Shown here one piece after another: positions 16,441-24,360 of a DNA stretch of 33,008 bases; the stretch's first letter is position 1; every line of letters starts with the position of its first letter. The position numbers and the translations under genes were made by a program. Below the pieces are notes generated by a model. The model made no database searches. It had not been told where the DNA came from and saw only the letters and a list, made by a program, of their open reading frames with translations. Origin of the DNA: Andreprevotia chitinilytica DSM 18519 (GTDB lineage: Bacteria > Pseudomonadota > Gammaproteobacteria > Burkholderiales > Chitinibacteraceae); NCBI RefSeq assembly GCF_000711875.1, contig NZ_JONM01000031.1, positions 1-33,008 of the forward strand, given 5' to 3'.

Positions 16441-16653
16441 GACCATGCTTAAAGTCGAGACACAAACTTTCCAATGCAGAAATAAATAAATCAGAAAATA
16501 TTATATATACATTTCGAAAACATTTGTGCGATCCGCATCACACAGTCAATTAGCAAACACCGTTCATTTGATGCTCAAACGCAAGGCGTCCGGTGCTGTG
16601 CGTTACGGTGCAATCGCATCAACGCGGCGGCGGTTCATTGGGTAAGCCCCAAT

Positions 16654-16683
16654 GACAAAGCCCCACTTGCGTGGGGCTTTGTC
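16654..16683. terminator. Terminator downstream of the copper receptor gene
   Basis: Arms gacaaagccccac (16654-16666) and gtggggctttgtc (16671-16683) are perfect complements with a TTGC loop, 37 bases past the stop of the minus-strand receptor gene. The T-run is short and lies within the stem (ctttgtc), so efficiency is uncertain. Confidence 0.75.
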
Positions 16684-16719
16684 GGCTTGACGAGCACGCT
16701 TGCTGCAATACATCAGGGT

Positions 16720-18819
16720 TCAGTATTTAACGCCTAACTTGATCCATAACGTCCGGCCCGGCTCCTGCAAGGTGGTATCGGCCGCATAGCCAAAACCAGC
16801 ATCCCCCGCGCGATTCAAATGCTCGGTGTATTCCTTGTTGAAGACGTTATCCACGCCAGCGGTCAGGCGAACGGTCTTGTTGAAGTCATAACTGCCGTTG
16901 AGCGAAAACACGCCAAAGCCGGCGGAAGGCCCGAAGTCACGGCCGACGACGTTCCCTTCGTTCTGCGCAATGCGCGTTTGCGCAGCGGCGAGCCGCCACA
17001 ACGCACCGAGCGACCACTTATTGGTGGCATAGGTCGCACCGAAGCGCGCTTCCATCGGCGGCAGCTGTGGCATGGCTTCTCCGCGGGTAATGTCCTCGCC
17101 CCAGGAGTACGCCAGCGAACCGTCAAACTTCCAGTTGTTCCATTGGTAATTCGCGCCGAGTTCACCGCCAGCGATGCGGGCATCGATGTTATCCGCAGTC
17201 GCAGTCAGGCCCATCATGCTGGCTTTGTTGTCATAGCTGAACAGGATGTAGTCCTTCACGTAGCCGGCATACATGGAAGCCCATGCCTGCACGTTCTTGC
17301 CGTGATATTGCGCGCCGAAATCCAGCTGGGTGGTTTTCTCCGGCCGAATCGCAGAGAACGCGTTCACCGCGCCATCCGGACCATATTTCGGCGAGAACAG
17401 TTCCCAGAAATCCGGCATCCGTTCGGAATGGCCGATGCCGGCAAACACGGCGGTCGGGCTGCCGGCCAGGTCTTGCTCGTAGCGCACGAACCCGGACTTC
17501 AGCGTTTCGCTGCGATCATGGTCATAGACCGGTGGCTTGGGGCCAGTGGCGACACGGTCGTCATAAGCGTTGGCGCGGTCGATTCGCACGCCGCCGATCA
17601 CCCGTTGCAAGTCGCTGCGATTCCAGGTGAGTTGGCCGAACGTGCCGATATCCGACATCTTGGCATCCTGCACCCAGGGCATATTCAGATAGGTATCAAT
17701 GCCCGCCCCACCCCGCCGACGGTGCGTGTTGGTCGAGCCATCTACCCCGGCGATGAAACTCAGGTCATCTGTCCAGTGCATGGTTGCGGCGACCCGGCCG
17801 CCGATGGTTTTGCGATCGAGATTGGTCGCCATCGCCGGCATCTGGGTGGTGGGCTGGCGCAGCGTGTAGTTGTCCATCACGTGGTCGGCGTAGTTGTAAT
17901 AAACCTGCGCTTCGACCTTGTCGATGCTGTCGCTGACGGCGCGGCGCTCGAACTTGAGGCTGGCGCTTTCACGCTTGAACTGGGTGCCGTCCATGCTGCG
18001 GCCGGCATAGCGCGCTTCACCATTGCCGGTGCCGACAGTTAATTCCAGCTTGGTCAGGTCATCCGGCGTCCAGCCAATGGCAGCATCGGTGTTCCATTTG
18101 TTCCACTTCGAGCCGACGGTATTGCCGTCACCATCCGAATAGTCGCCCGAATGGGAGTGGTTGCCGGTGATGCGCACATAACCGGTCGGGTTGCCGACGG
18201 TGGCGTCGATATTGCCGTCGTTGCGGCCAAACGAACCGACCAGCGCGCTGGCTTCCACGCGTGCGCCGGGCGCTTCGAAACGCTTGGTATCGCGGTCGAA
18301 CTTCACTGTGCCGGCCGATGCGCCCGGCCCCCAGATCACCGACTCCGGGCCTTTGATCACGGTGATCTTGTCGTAGGTTTCCGGCGATACGTAGGAAGTC
18401 GGTGTATCCATCCGCGCCGGGCAGGCGCCGAGCATGGTGGTGCCATCAGTTTGCAGATTGATGCGTGAGCCGAACATGCCCCGGAATACCGGATCGCCGT
18501 TCGAGCCGCCGTTGCGGATGGACGAGAAGCCGGGAATCGTCTTCAGATAATCCGCGCCATCGCTGGCAGGTACTGGCTGACGTGGTTTTTTTGGATCGGT
18601 GACAACGGTCAGCGGCGCAGTTTGGCGCGCGGCGGTGACGATGACGGGGTCGAGATCATAGACCGGTGTCGCGCCGGGTGCCGTTACTGCTGCGGCAACC
18701 GGTTGGGTCGGGATGGAGTCCGCTGCAGGTTCGGACGCGGCAAAGACAAGAACCGGTGCAGCCAGGGCACACGCCAGGGCCAAAGCCAGCGGGCGCGGAC
18801 GGGAAATGGATTTCTTCAT
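16720..18819 (-). CDS. oprC: TonB-dependent copper receptor (OprC/NosA type)
   Basis: From the ATG at 18819 the protein has 699 residues. A signal peptide covers about 1-27 (MKKSISRPRPLALALACALA, then APVLVFA). A TonB-box-like DPVIVTAAR lies at 57-65, the plug domain at about 85-185 and a 22-strand-type barrel follows to the C-terminal aromatic residue. The plug carries GMFGSRINLQTDG and MLGACPARMDTPTSYVSPE, which are diagnostic of OprC-type copper receptors. The CxxxM motif is C133/M137 and an HxM motif is H313/M315. These two motifs bind copper in Pseudomonas OprC, and the spacing of 180 residues agrees with my memory of that protein. It should import copper across the outer membrane, powered by TonB-ExbBD. 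The frame extends 11 codons upstream, but MKKS is the typical signal-peptide start. An AT-rich region with palindromes precedes it. Confidence 0.93.
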   Translation of the reverse strand: MKKSISRPRPLALALACALAAPVLVFAASEPAADSIPTQPVAAAVTAPGATPVYDLDPVIVTAARQTAPLTVVTDPKKPRQPVPASDGADYLKTIPGFSSIRNGGSNGDPVFRGMFGSRINLQTDGTTMLGACPARMDTPTSYVSPETYDKITVIKGPESVIWGPGASAGTVKFDRDTKRFEAPGARVEASALVGSFGRNDGNIDATVGNPTGYVRITGNHSHSGDYSDGDGNTVGSKWNKWNTDAAIGWTPDDLTKLELTVGTGNGEARYAGRSMDGTQFKRESASLKFERRAVSDSIDKVEAQVYYNYADHVMDNYTLRQPTTQMPAMATNLDRKTIGGRVAATMHWTDDLSFIAGVDGSTNTHRRRGGAGIDTYLNMPWVQDAKMSDIGTFGQLTWNRSDLQRVIGGVRIDRANAYDDRVATGPKPPVYDHDRSETLKSGFVRYEQDLAGSPTAVFAGIGHSERMPDFWELFSPKYGPDGAVNAFSAIRPEKTTQLDFGAQYHGKNVQAWASMYAGYVKDYILFSYDNKASMMGLTATADNIDARIAGGELGANYQWNNWKFDGSLAYSWGEDITRGEAMPQLPPMEARFGATYATNKWSLGALWRLAAAQTRIAQNEGNVVGRDFGPSAGFGVFSLNGSYDFNKTVRLTAGVDNVFNKEYTEHLNRAGDAGFGYAADTTLQEPGRTLWIKLGVKY

Positions 18820-18872
18820 GATAAGCAGCCTATATCGTCTGTTCATGAGCAAAACGATAGCATGGGCCTATT

Positions 18873-18887
18873 TTCATTCTGAATGAA
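18873..18887. promoter_or_regulatory. Palindrome upstream of oprC, candidate operator
   Basis: TTCATTC-T-GAATGAA is a perfect 7-1-7 palindrome 54 bases upstream of the chosen start. A related AT-rich stretch with aattc/gaatt symmetry and another attcattc lies at about 18976-18994. The 7-1-7 symmetry is that of Fur-family boxes, but the sequence is not the Fur consensus. Metal-responsive control of the receptor is inference. Confidence 0.4.
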
Positions 18888-19077
18888 TTAATGACATTTC
18901 ACTATGCGACCAACAATCATCAACGCCCAAGGAAAAATACAAAAAATTGTTTATTTTCAATATATTAAAAAACAAAATTCATTCATTTAGAATTGATTCA
19001 GAAAGCTCGCCCAACTGAAATCAGCGCAAAACCATGCCAAAACGACAAATATAAAAAAACTATCAATAGCCGCAATA

Positions 19078-19107
19078 AAAAACGCCGACCTCCTGGTCGG
19101 CGTTTTT
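19078..19107 (-). terminator. Terminator of typA
   Basis: Arms aaaaacgccgacc (19078-19090) and ggtcggcgttttt (19095-19107) are perfect complements with a four-base loop. On the minus strand the hairpin is followed by a T6 run, 40 bases past the typA stop. On the plus strand it also has a T5 tail, so it would block read-through in both directions. Confidence 0.9.
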
Positions 19108-19147
19108 CGCGGCATTTCGGGCACACGGCCCGAATGCAAGCGTTGGC

Positions 19148-20962
19148 TTAGCCTTCAGCCTTGGAAGCGCGGCGGCGCTCGTGTTCCTGCAGGTAACGCT
19201 TGCGGATACGAATGCTGACCGGGGTGATTTCCACCAGCTCGTCGTCATCGATGAACTCGACCGCGGATTCCAGCGACAGCTTGATCGGCGTGGTCAGGCG
19301 CACGGCTTCGTCGGTGCCGGAAGCGCGCACGTTGGTCAGTTGCTTGCCCTTGATCGGGTTCACGACCAGATCGTTATCACGGCTGTGAATACCGATGATC
19401 ATGCCTTCGTACAGCTTGTCGCCCGGGGAGACGAACATGCGGCCGCGGTCTTCCAGCTTCCACAGTGCGTAGGCGACGGCTTCACCGTTGTCTTGCGAGA
19501 TCAGCACGCCGTTGTGACGGCCCGGCAGGTCCGCCTTGACCGGTGCGTAGTCATCGAACACGTGGCTCATCAGGCCGGTGCCGCGGGTCATGGTCATGAA
19601 GTCGGACTGGAAGCCGATCAGGCCACGTGCCGGAATGTGGTATTCCAGACGGGTACGGCCTTGGCCATCCGATTCCATATTGGTCAGTTCGCCACGGCGA
19701 CGACCGATTTCTTCCATGATGCCGCCCTGGTGTTCATCTTCCAGATCGATGGTCAGGTTTTCGTACGGCTCGCACTTCTGGCCGTTGATTTCCTTGTACA
19801 CAACGCGCGGCTTGGCGACGGCCATTTCAAAGCCTTCGCGACGCATGTTTTCCAGCAGGATGGTCAGGTGCAATTCGCCACGACCGGAGACGCGGAAGAT
19901 ATCCGCATCGGCGGTGTCTTCAACGCGCAGGGCGACGTTGGTCAGCAGTTCCTTGGTCAGGCGGTCGCGGATCTGGCGGCTGGTGACGAACTTGCCTTCG
20001 GTGCCGGCGAGCGGCGAGGTGTTGACCATGAAGTCCATGTTCAGGGTCGGTTCGTCCACGCCCAATACTGGCAGGCCAACCGGCGCGTCCTTGTCACAGA
20101 TGGTGACGCCGATGCCGATATCGTCCAGACCGGAAATGATGATGATGTCGCCGGCTTCAGCGCCTTCAACCGGAATGCGCTCCAGACCCTGGTAACCCAG
20201 CACCTGGTTGATGCGGCCGGTAGCCACTTGTTCTTCGTGGTTCATCACCACGACTTGCTGGCCCGGCTTGATGCGGCCGTTGAGCACCTTGCCGACGCCA
20301 AGACGGCCGGTGTAGGTGGAGTAATCCAGCGCTGCCAGTTGCAACTGCAGCGGCGCATCCGGGTCACCCGGCGGGGTCGGCACGTGCTTGAGCACGGTCT
20401 CGAACAGCGGACGCATATTGTCCGATTCCTGATCGAGTTCCATCTTGGCAAAGCCATTCAGGCCGGATGCGTAGATGATCGGGAAATCGAGTTGTTCGTC
20501 GGTGGCGCCGAGCTTGTCGAACAGGTCGAAGGTTTGATCAACCACCCAGTTCGGACGAGCGCCCGGACGGTCCACCTTGTTGATGACGACGATCGGGCGC
20601 AGGCCGAGGGCCAGTGCCTTCTTGGTCACGAAGCGCGTTTGCGGCATCGGGCCTTCAACGGCATCCACCAGCAGCAGCACGCCGTCGACCATGCCCAGCA
20701 CGCGTTCCACTTCGCCGCCGAAGTCGGCGTGGCCCGGGGTGTCGACGATGTTGATGTGCACGCCTTCGTAATCGATGGCGGTGTTCTTGGCCAGAATGGT
20801 AATGCCACGTTCTTTTTCGATGTCGTTGCTGTCCATCACGCGTTCGTCAACCTGTTGGTTGTCGCGGAAGGTGCCGGACTGGCGAAGAAGTTGGTCGACC
20901 AGCGTGGTTTTACCGTGGTCGACGTGGGCAATAATGGCAATGTTGCGGAGGGCGCGCGTCAT
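19148..20962 (-). CDS. typA: Ribosome-associated translational GTPase TypA/BipA
   Basis: The protein has 604 residues (E. coli BipA has 607). The G motifs are AHVDHGKTT (11-19), [17 protein letters not shown] and SGLNG. They are followed by domain 2, EF-G-like domains III and V and the BipA-specific C-terminal domain ([16 protein letters not shown], then [18 protein letters not shown]). It binds the 70S ribosome at the EF-G site and supports 50S assembly and growth at low temperature or under stress. The ATG at 20962 begins [18 protein letters not shown], as in homologues. It is separated from gspK by about 110 bases and from oprC by a terminator and an AT-rich region, so it is probably transcribed alone. 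A plus-strand frame of similar length is only its shadow. Confidence 0.97.
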   Translation of the reverse strand: MTRALRNIAIIAHVDHGKTTLVDQLLRQSGTFRDNQQVDERVMDSNDIEKERGITILAKNTAIDYEGVHINIVDTPGHADFGGEVERVLGMVDGVLLLVDAVEGPMPQTRFVTKKALALGLRPIVVINKVDRPGARPNWVVDQTFDLFDKLGATDEQLDFPIIYASGLNGFAKMELDQESDNMRPLFETVLKHVPTPPGDPDAPLQLQLAALDYSTYTGRLGVGKVLNGRIKPGQQVVVMNHEEQVATGRINQVLGYQGLERIPVEGAEAGDIIIISGLDDIGIGVTICDKDAPVGLPVLGVDEPTLNMDFMVNTSPLAGTEGKFVTSRQIRDRLTKELLTNVALRVEDTADADIFRVSGRGELHLTILLENMRREGFEMAVAKPRVVYKEINGQKCEPYENLTIDLEDEHQGGIMEEIGRRRGELTNMESDGQGRTRLEYHIPARGLIGFQSDFMTMTRGTGLMSHVFDDYAPVKADLPGRHNGVLISQDNGEAVAYALWKLEDRGRMFVSPGDKLYEGMIIGIHSRDNDLVVNPIKGKQLTNVRASGTDEAVRLTTPIKLSLESAVEFIDDDELVEITPVSIRIRKRYLQEHERRRASKAEG

Positions 20963-21073
20963 GGGTGGGGGCTGCTTTGGTTAATTGGCGAATCGCGAAA
21001 CCGGAGATTGTAGCATGCCCTTGTGTTAATCCTGTTTCCGTACGACGGGCAAACGTATAGGTAGGATTGGGTT

Positions 21074-22009
21074 CTAACGTCGGCGCTGCCAAACCACACG
21101 CGGAATATCCGGCCGGTTGCGCTCCAGCAATACCGCGTAGCGCATCGTCACCCGGCCGAATTGGGCGTCGATTTCGTTGATGAAATAACGACTTTCCAGT
21201 CCCACCGAGCCAGCCACCAGTTGCCCTTGAATATTCTTGGGCAAGGCATCCGTGAAATCGCTCAGCTTTTCGAAGTACTTCCCAGCCCGGCGCGATACCA
21301 CACCTTGCGCATCAGAGACGGACAAGCCCGGAATCACCGCCGCCATGACTTCGGGCGAGGCAAAATTGACGTTGATGGGCGTTTGTTCCGGCAGCACCGA
21401 TACATAAGGCGCGATCTTGGCGATCACATCCCGCGTGAAGCCACGTACGCGCAGCAGGCTTTCGATATCGGTGAGCGGCTGGTTGGCCGCGCGATATGGC
21501 ACGGCTTCGCCCAGGTATTCGATATCTTCCGCCCCGCCGGGATAACGGGTCTCGCTGTCGGCGTCTTCCCAGTCGGCCAAGGCATTGACGAGGCTGGCTT
21601 GCAAGCCCAGCTGCTGAAACAGCTTTACGCAAGCGTCGTAACCGGTCTGGCTGAAGCGCCCGGCCGGGGCGACGTTGTTGAGGTTGAACTTGCCTTGCTG
21701 CTCGACGATGCGCCCGCCAGCGCGGCCGTTTTCGACCGGGATCGACGGGATCGGGATATTCCACGGTTCCAGTTGGTGATCGATCTGGTTGTTGCGACCG
21801 TCGTCACGCAAGGTGAGCCGCGCCAGTTGCAGCGCCGCCCGCGCCACGCCGCGTGCTTCGGCTTGGTCGAACTGGTTTTCCAATTGGCGGAACCACAACT
21901 GCTGCCGCCACGCCATCCACGCGACCATGGCGGCGACCAGCGCGGCGGTGAGCACAGCGGTGATGATGGCGATACCGGCTTGCCGGCGCGGGGCACGTTT
22001 CATCGTCAT
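21074..22009 (-). CDS. gspK: Type II secretion minor pseudopilin GspK
   Basis: The protein has 311 residues. I start it at the ATG at 22009, whose ATGA overlaps the gspJ stop, indicating translational coupling. The prepilin leader is MTMKRAPRRQAG, cleaved before IAIITAV. The hydrophobic helix lacks the Glu at position 5 of the mature protein, as is known for GspK, which caps the pseudopilus tip. The large extra domain contains GKFNLNN near 115 and NVNFASPEVMAAVIPGLS, the typical T2SSK core. It forms the tip complex with GspI and GspJ. It is the last gsp gene here; gspL and gspM, which follow gspK in many operons, are absent and typA comes next. Confidence 0.93.
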   Translation of the reverse strand: MTMKRAPRRQAGIAIITAVLTAALVAAMVAWMAWRQQLWFRQLENQFDQAEARGVARAALQLARLTLRDDGRNNQIDHQLEPWNIPIPSIPVENGRAGGRIVEQQGKFNLNNVAPAGRFSQTGYDACVKLFQQLGLQASLVNALADWEDADSETRYPGGAEDIEYLGEAVPYRAANQPLTDIESLLRVRGFTRDVIAKIAPYVSVLPEQTPINVNFASPEVMAAVIPGLSVSDAQGVVSRRAGKYFEKLSDFTDALPKNIQGQLVAGSVGLESRYFINEIDAQFGRVTMRYAVLLERNRPDIPRVVWQRRR

Positions 22010-22608
22010 GGCAGCGCGTATACCCGCTCGACCTGCGCTTCGCCCGCACGTGCCAGCACGACCTTGATGGCACGCGGCATTACGCTGTTGACCATATTGC
22101 CCACCGTGGGCGGCCAGTCGCTTTGCCATGCGTTGTTGCCGTCGAGAAAGTAGACCTCGAAGCGCTCCACTTTCGGCAGTAGCAGAAAGGTGCGCGGCTG
22201 GGCACGTGGGGCGAGATCGAGGCTATCCCACAGCAGCATTTCCAACCTGCCCTCATGCAGGCGATACGCCACGTGGTAAGGATCGCGATCACGCACGACC
22301 CGCACCAGCTCCAATGCCGGATAACCTGCCTGCGCCAGTTGCCCACCGCCACGAACGGCCGGCTGCGTGATGCCACCGGTATTGCGCCACGGGCGATTCA
22401 CCGCCTGGCTGACATCCTCTTCGATCCGGTCCAGCACCAGCGATAATTCGCGCCAGCGATGCGCTTCTTCATCCAGACGGGTTTTGATTTCGACGATGCG
22501 CGACAAGCCTTGGTAAGCGATCAACGCGACAACGGCGAACACCATCAGCGCGACCAATACCTCGATCAGGGTAAAACCGCGAGCACGGCTACGAAAGCGC
22601 CCCGACAT
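22006..22608 (-). CDS. gspJ: Type II secretion minor pseudopilin GspJ
   Basis: The protein has 200 residues from the ATG at 22608, which overlaps the gspI stop by one base (TGATG). Prepilin leader MSGRFRSRARG is cleaved before FTLIEVLVAL, with the Glu at mature position 5. The rest shows the GspJ pattern: MVFAVVALIAYQGLSRI, LDRIEEDVSQAVNRPWR, and a late FEVYFLDGNNAW. It is part of the I-J-K tip complex of the pseudopilus. The frame extends upstream over gspI but without a leader-like N-terminus. Confidence 0.95.
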   Translation of the reverse strand: MSGRFRSRARGFTLIEVLVALMVFAVVALIAYQGLSRIVEIKTRLDEEAHRWRELSLVLDRIEEDVSQAVNRPWRNTGGITQPAVRGGGQLAQAGYPALELVRVVRDRDPYHVAYRLHEGRLEMLLWDSLDLAPRAQPRTFLLLPKVERFEVYFLDGNNAWQSDWPPTVGNMVNSVMPRAIKVVLARAGEAQVERVYALP

Positions 22609-23084
22609 CAGGTGCCCCCGCTGGATGGCGCTGGCGTCGGGGTGACCGGAACAGGTGTGGACACCACGCCGGATGCCGTCATCGTCGGCGCAGCCAGCGT
22701 AGCGTTCGGCGGCACATTGGCGACATAGCTGATCAGCGTGGCAAGCGCGTATTGCTTGTCGCCGGGCTTGTCGTTGTTGGCAAACACCTTGATCTCGATG
22801 CGCCGGAAACTGAGGTTGGGCGATGCGCCGGTCTCGATGTGCCACGTGAAGTGCTCACCCGCCTGCTCCGCCGTGCCTTCTTGCGAGCCGATATCCGGAA
22901 ACAACCCACGCGCGTTCATTTCGTTCAGCTGGTTCTGCGCTACCCAGCCGGCCAGCGTGCGCTTGCGGAAGGTCTCGGCGGTATCGATGCTACCGCTGGC
23001 GGCTTTCATCGCCGCAGCCAGCGCAATGGCCAGCACGGCGAGGGCGATCAGTACTTCGATCAGGGTGAAGCCGTGTTTGCGCAT
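22608..23084 (-). CDS. gspI: Type II secretion minor pseudopilin GspI
   Basis: The protein has 158 residues from the ATG at 23084. It has a five-residue leader MRKHG cleaved before FTLIEVLIALAVLAIALAAAM, followed by GWVAQNQLNEM, typical of GspI. An AAGG about 8 bases upstream gives a modest ribosome binding site. The frame is also open upstream to an ATG at 23306 that overlaps the gspH stop. That version would add 74 residues encoded partly by a dispersed repeat and would be an abnormal prepilin leader. The C-terminal 35 residues form an Ala/Pro/Thr/Val-rich tail (VPVTPTPAPSSGGT) beyond the usual GspI length of about 120-125, which is unusual for the family. Confidence 0.92.
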   Translation of the reverse strand: MRKHGFTLIEVLIALAVLAIALAAAMKAASGSIDTAETFRKRTLAGWVAQNQLNEMNARGLFPDIGSQEGTAEQAGEHFTWHIETGASPNLSFRRIEIKVFANNDKPGDKQYALATLISYVANVPPNATLAAPTMTASGVVSTPVPVTPTPAPSSGGT

Positions 23085-23140
23085 CTCGGCGACCTTGGTC
23101 CGCCACTTGGAATCTGCCCTAAATTTTTCCGATGTACCGT

Positions 23141-23236
23141 CCCCCCCTTTGCGAAGGGGGGCTAGGGGGGATTTCTGCGGCATCTCAATTTGCAATGACG
23201 TCGAAATCCCCCTCGGTCCCCCTTTAAAAAGGGGGA
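23141..23236. repeat. Dispersed repeat (CCCCCTTT...AAAGGGGG family), copy A, inside the gsp operon
   Basis: This 96-bp element is bounded by C-rich/G-rich hairpins (ccccccctttgcgaaggggg at one end, ccccctttaaaaaggggga at the other). It has the core atttctgcggcat ... gtcgaaatcccc. An inverted second copy lies at 28234-28329. It sits between gspH and gspI, within the otherwise tightly packed operon. Confidence 0.85.
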
Positions 23237-23305
23237 GGTAACAATCTGCAGCACTTACGTAGTGACAGGTTTCCCATTTGGGACAGCGCTTCTTCGGATT
23301 CACCA

Positions 23306-23788
23306 TCAGCCGTTATCCGCCGCAACAACCGATGCACTCACCTGCCCCATCACGTCGCCATCGAGCTGCCAGTGCTGCTCGCCAAGCTGCATATCAATAT
23401 GGAATGGGGAATTGACGCCAGAGGGCTCGAACACCACACGTTCGCCGATGGGTTGCTCGCGCAAATTGATGCTGAGCTTGGTCACCGCCATGCCTTCAGG
23501 CAACGGCCGGGCGCGGAATTCGTCCTGGGTGGCGACGGACTGCCAATTGTTCTGTTCATCCTGCAGCCAGAATTGATAGCCGTGGCCATCCGAACTCCAC
23601 GCCATCGCCCGGCCACTGTTGATCGCCTCATCACGAGCCGCATCCAGCAGCAGCGACAAGCGTTCTGACTCCCGCTCGATCACGCGGCCATCCGACTCCC
23701 CCAGCTGCACCACGGCCACGCTGGTGATGATGCCGATCAGCAGCAGCGTGATGAGGATTTCAATGAGGGTGAAGCCGGCTTGGCGCAT
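23306..23788 (-). CDS. gspH: Type II secretion minor pseudopilin GspH
   Basis: The protein has 160 residues. The prepilin leader MRQAG is cleaved before FTLIEILITLLLIGIITSVAV, with Glu at mature position 5. The segment SERLSLLLDAARDEAINSGRAMAWSSDGHGYQFW is typical of GspH. It lies below the tip complex of the pseudopilus. It is preceded by a 107-base gap that holds a REP palindrome and followed by the repeat before gspI. Confidence 0.93.
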   Translation of the reverse strand: MRQAGFTLIEILITLLLIGIITSVAVVQLGESDGRVIERESERLSLLLDAARDEAINSGRAMAWSSDGHGYQFWLQDEQNNWQSVATQDEFRARPLPEGMAVTKLSINLREQPIGERVVFEPSGVNSPFHIDMQLGEQHWQLDGDVMGQVSASVVAADNG

Positions 23789-23811
23789 GGGGCTCGGATG
23801 TTGGATGTATA

Positions 23812-23880
23812 TGTAGGAGCGACCTTGGTCTCGATAGCGGCACTTCCATCGTCGCCATCGCGACCAAGGTCGCTCCTACA
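23812..23880. repeat. REP-like palindrome (TGTAGGAGCGA family), copy 2, between gspG and gspH
   Basis: The 69-bp element starts tgtaggagcgaccttggtct and ends ggtcgctcctaca. The arms of about 29 bases pair with two mismatches. It is the same family as 6639-6712 but with a CTTGG variant. It lies 15 bases past the gspG stop on the minus strand, so a strong hairpin would form in the operon mRNA directly after the major pseudopilin gene. Confidence 0.88.
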
Positions 23881-23895
23881 GGATTGGGATTGAGC

Positions 23896-24348
23896 TTACA
23901 GCTGCCAGGACCCGATATCGGCGTCGTACCCTTCGCCGCCCGCTTGCCCATCCGCGCCATAGCTCATCACGTCGATTTCGCCGTGCAGGCCGGGGTTCAG
24001 GTAGATGTAGTCATTGCCCCACGGGTCTTTCGGCAGTTTTTCCAGATAACCACCGGTTTTCCAGTTACCCGGCACCGGCGGTGAGTTCGGCTTTTCCACC
24101 AACGCCTTGATGCCCTGCTCGGTAGTCGGATAACGGCCGTTATCCAGTTTGTAGAGCTTGAGCGCCTGCACCACCGAGCGGATGTCCTGTTTGGCCGCGA
24201 CCACGCGGGCGTCGTTCGGGCGATCCATGATCTTGGGCACGATCAGCGCGCCAAGGATCGCCAGGATAGTGATCACGACGAGAATTTCGATCAGCGTAAA
24301 ACCGGTCTGCTTGCGAGACTGCTTGGGGAGGAGCGACTTGCGGGACAT
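23896..24348 (-). CDS. gspG: Type II secretion major pseudopilin GspG
   Basis: The protein has 150 residues. The leader [16 protein letters not shown] is cleaved before [23 protein letters not shown], with Glu at mature position 5. It is followed by the conserved [41 protein letters not shown] and [12 protein letters not shown] calcium-binding C-terminus. It polymerises into the pseudopilus that pushes exoproteins through the secretin and is the most abundant of the pseudopilins. It lies 12 bases after gspF on the same transcript. Confidence 0.97.
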   Translation of the reverse strand: MSRKSLLPKQSRKQTGFTLIEILVVITILAILGALIVPKIMDRPNDARVVAAKQDIRSVVQALKLYKLDNGRYPTTEQGIKALVEKPNSPPVPGNWKTGGYLEKLPKDPWGNDYIYLNPGLHGEIDVMSYGADGQAGGEGYDADIGSWQL

Positions 24349-24360
24349 GTTTCCTTCTTC

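Larger units (their letters stand above)
15982..16719. other. Intergenic region with MITE-like element
   Basis: This 740-base stretch has no convincing gene. It holds the element at 16099-16440. An AT-rich stretch (about 16470-16560) follows, then GC-richer sequence, and finally the terminator at 16654-16683. The short frames crossing it lack recognisable content or start signals. Confidence 0.6.

Noticed and set aside
16525-16542. CRP-like site TGTGC...TCACA upstream of the oprC terminator.
   Set aside because: The half-sites are 8 bases apart instead of 6, one is imperfect, and no gene start lies at a suitable distance.
19181-21013. Plus-strand frame of 610 codons opposite typA.
   Set aside because: It is a shadow of typA: typA is certain from its motifs and the plus-strand product is His/Val/Gln-rich without any domain.
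23085-23306. Long form of GspI starting at 23306.
   Set aside because: It would place 74 mostly repeat-encoded residues before the prepilin cleavage site; GspI leaders are short, so the start at 23084 is preferred.
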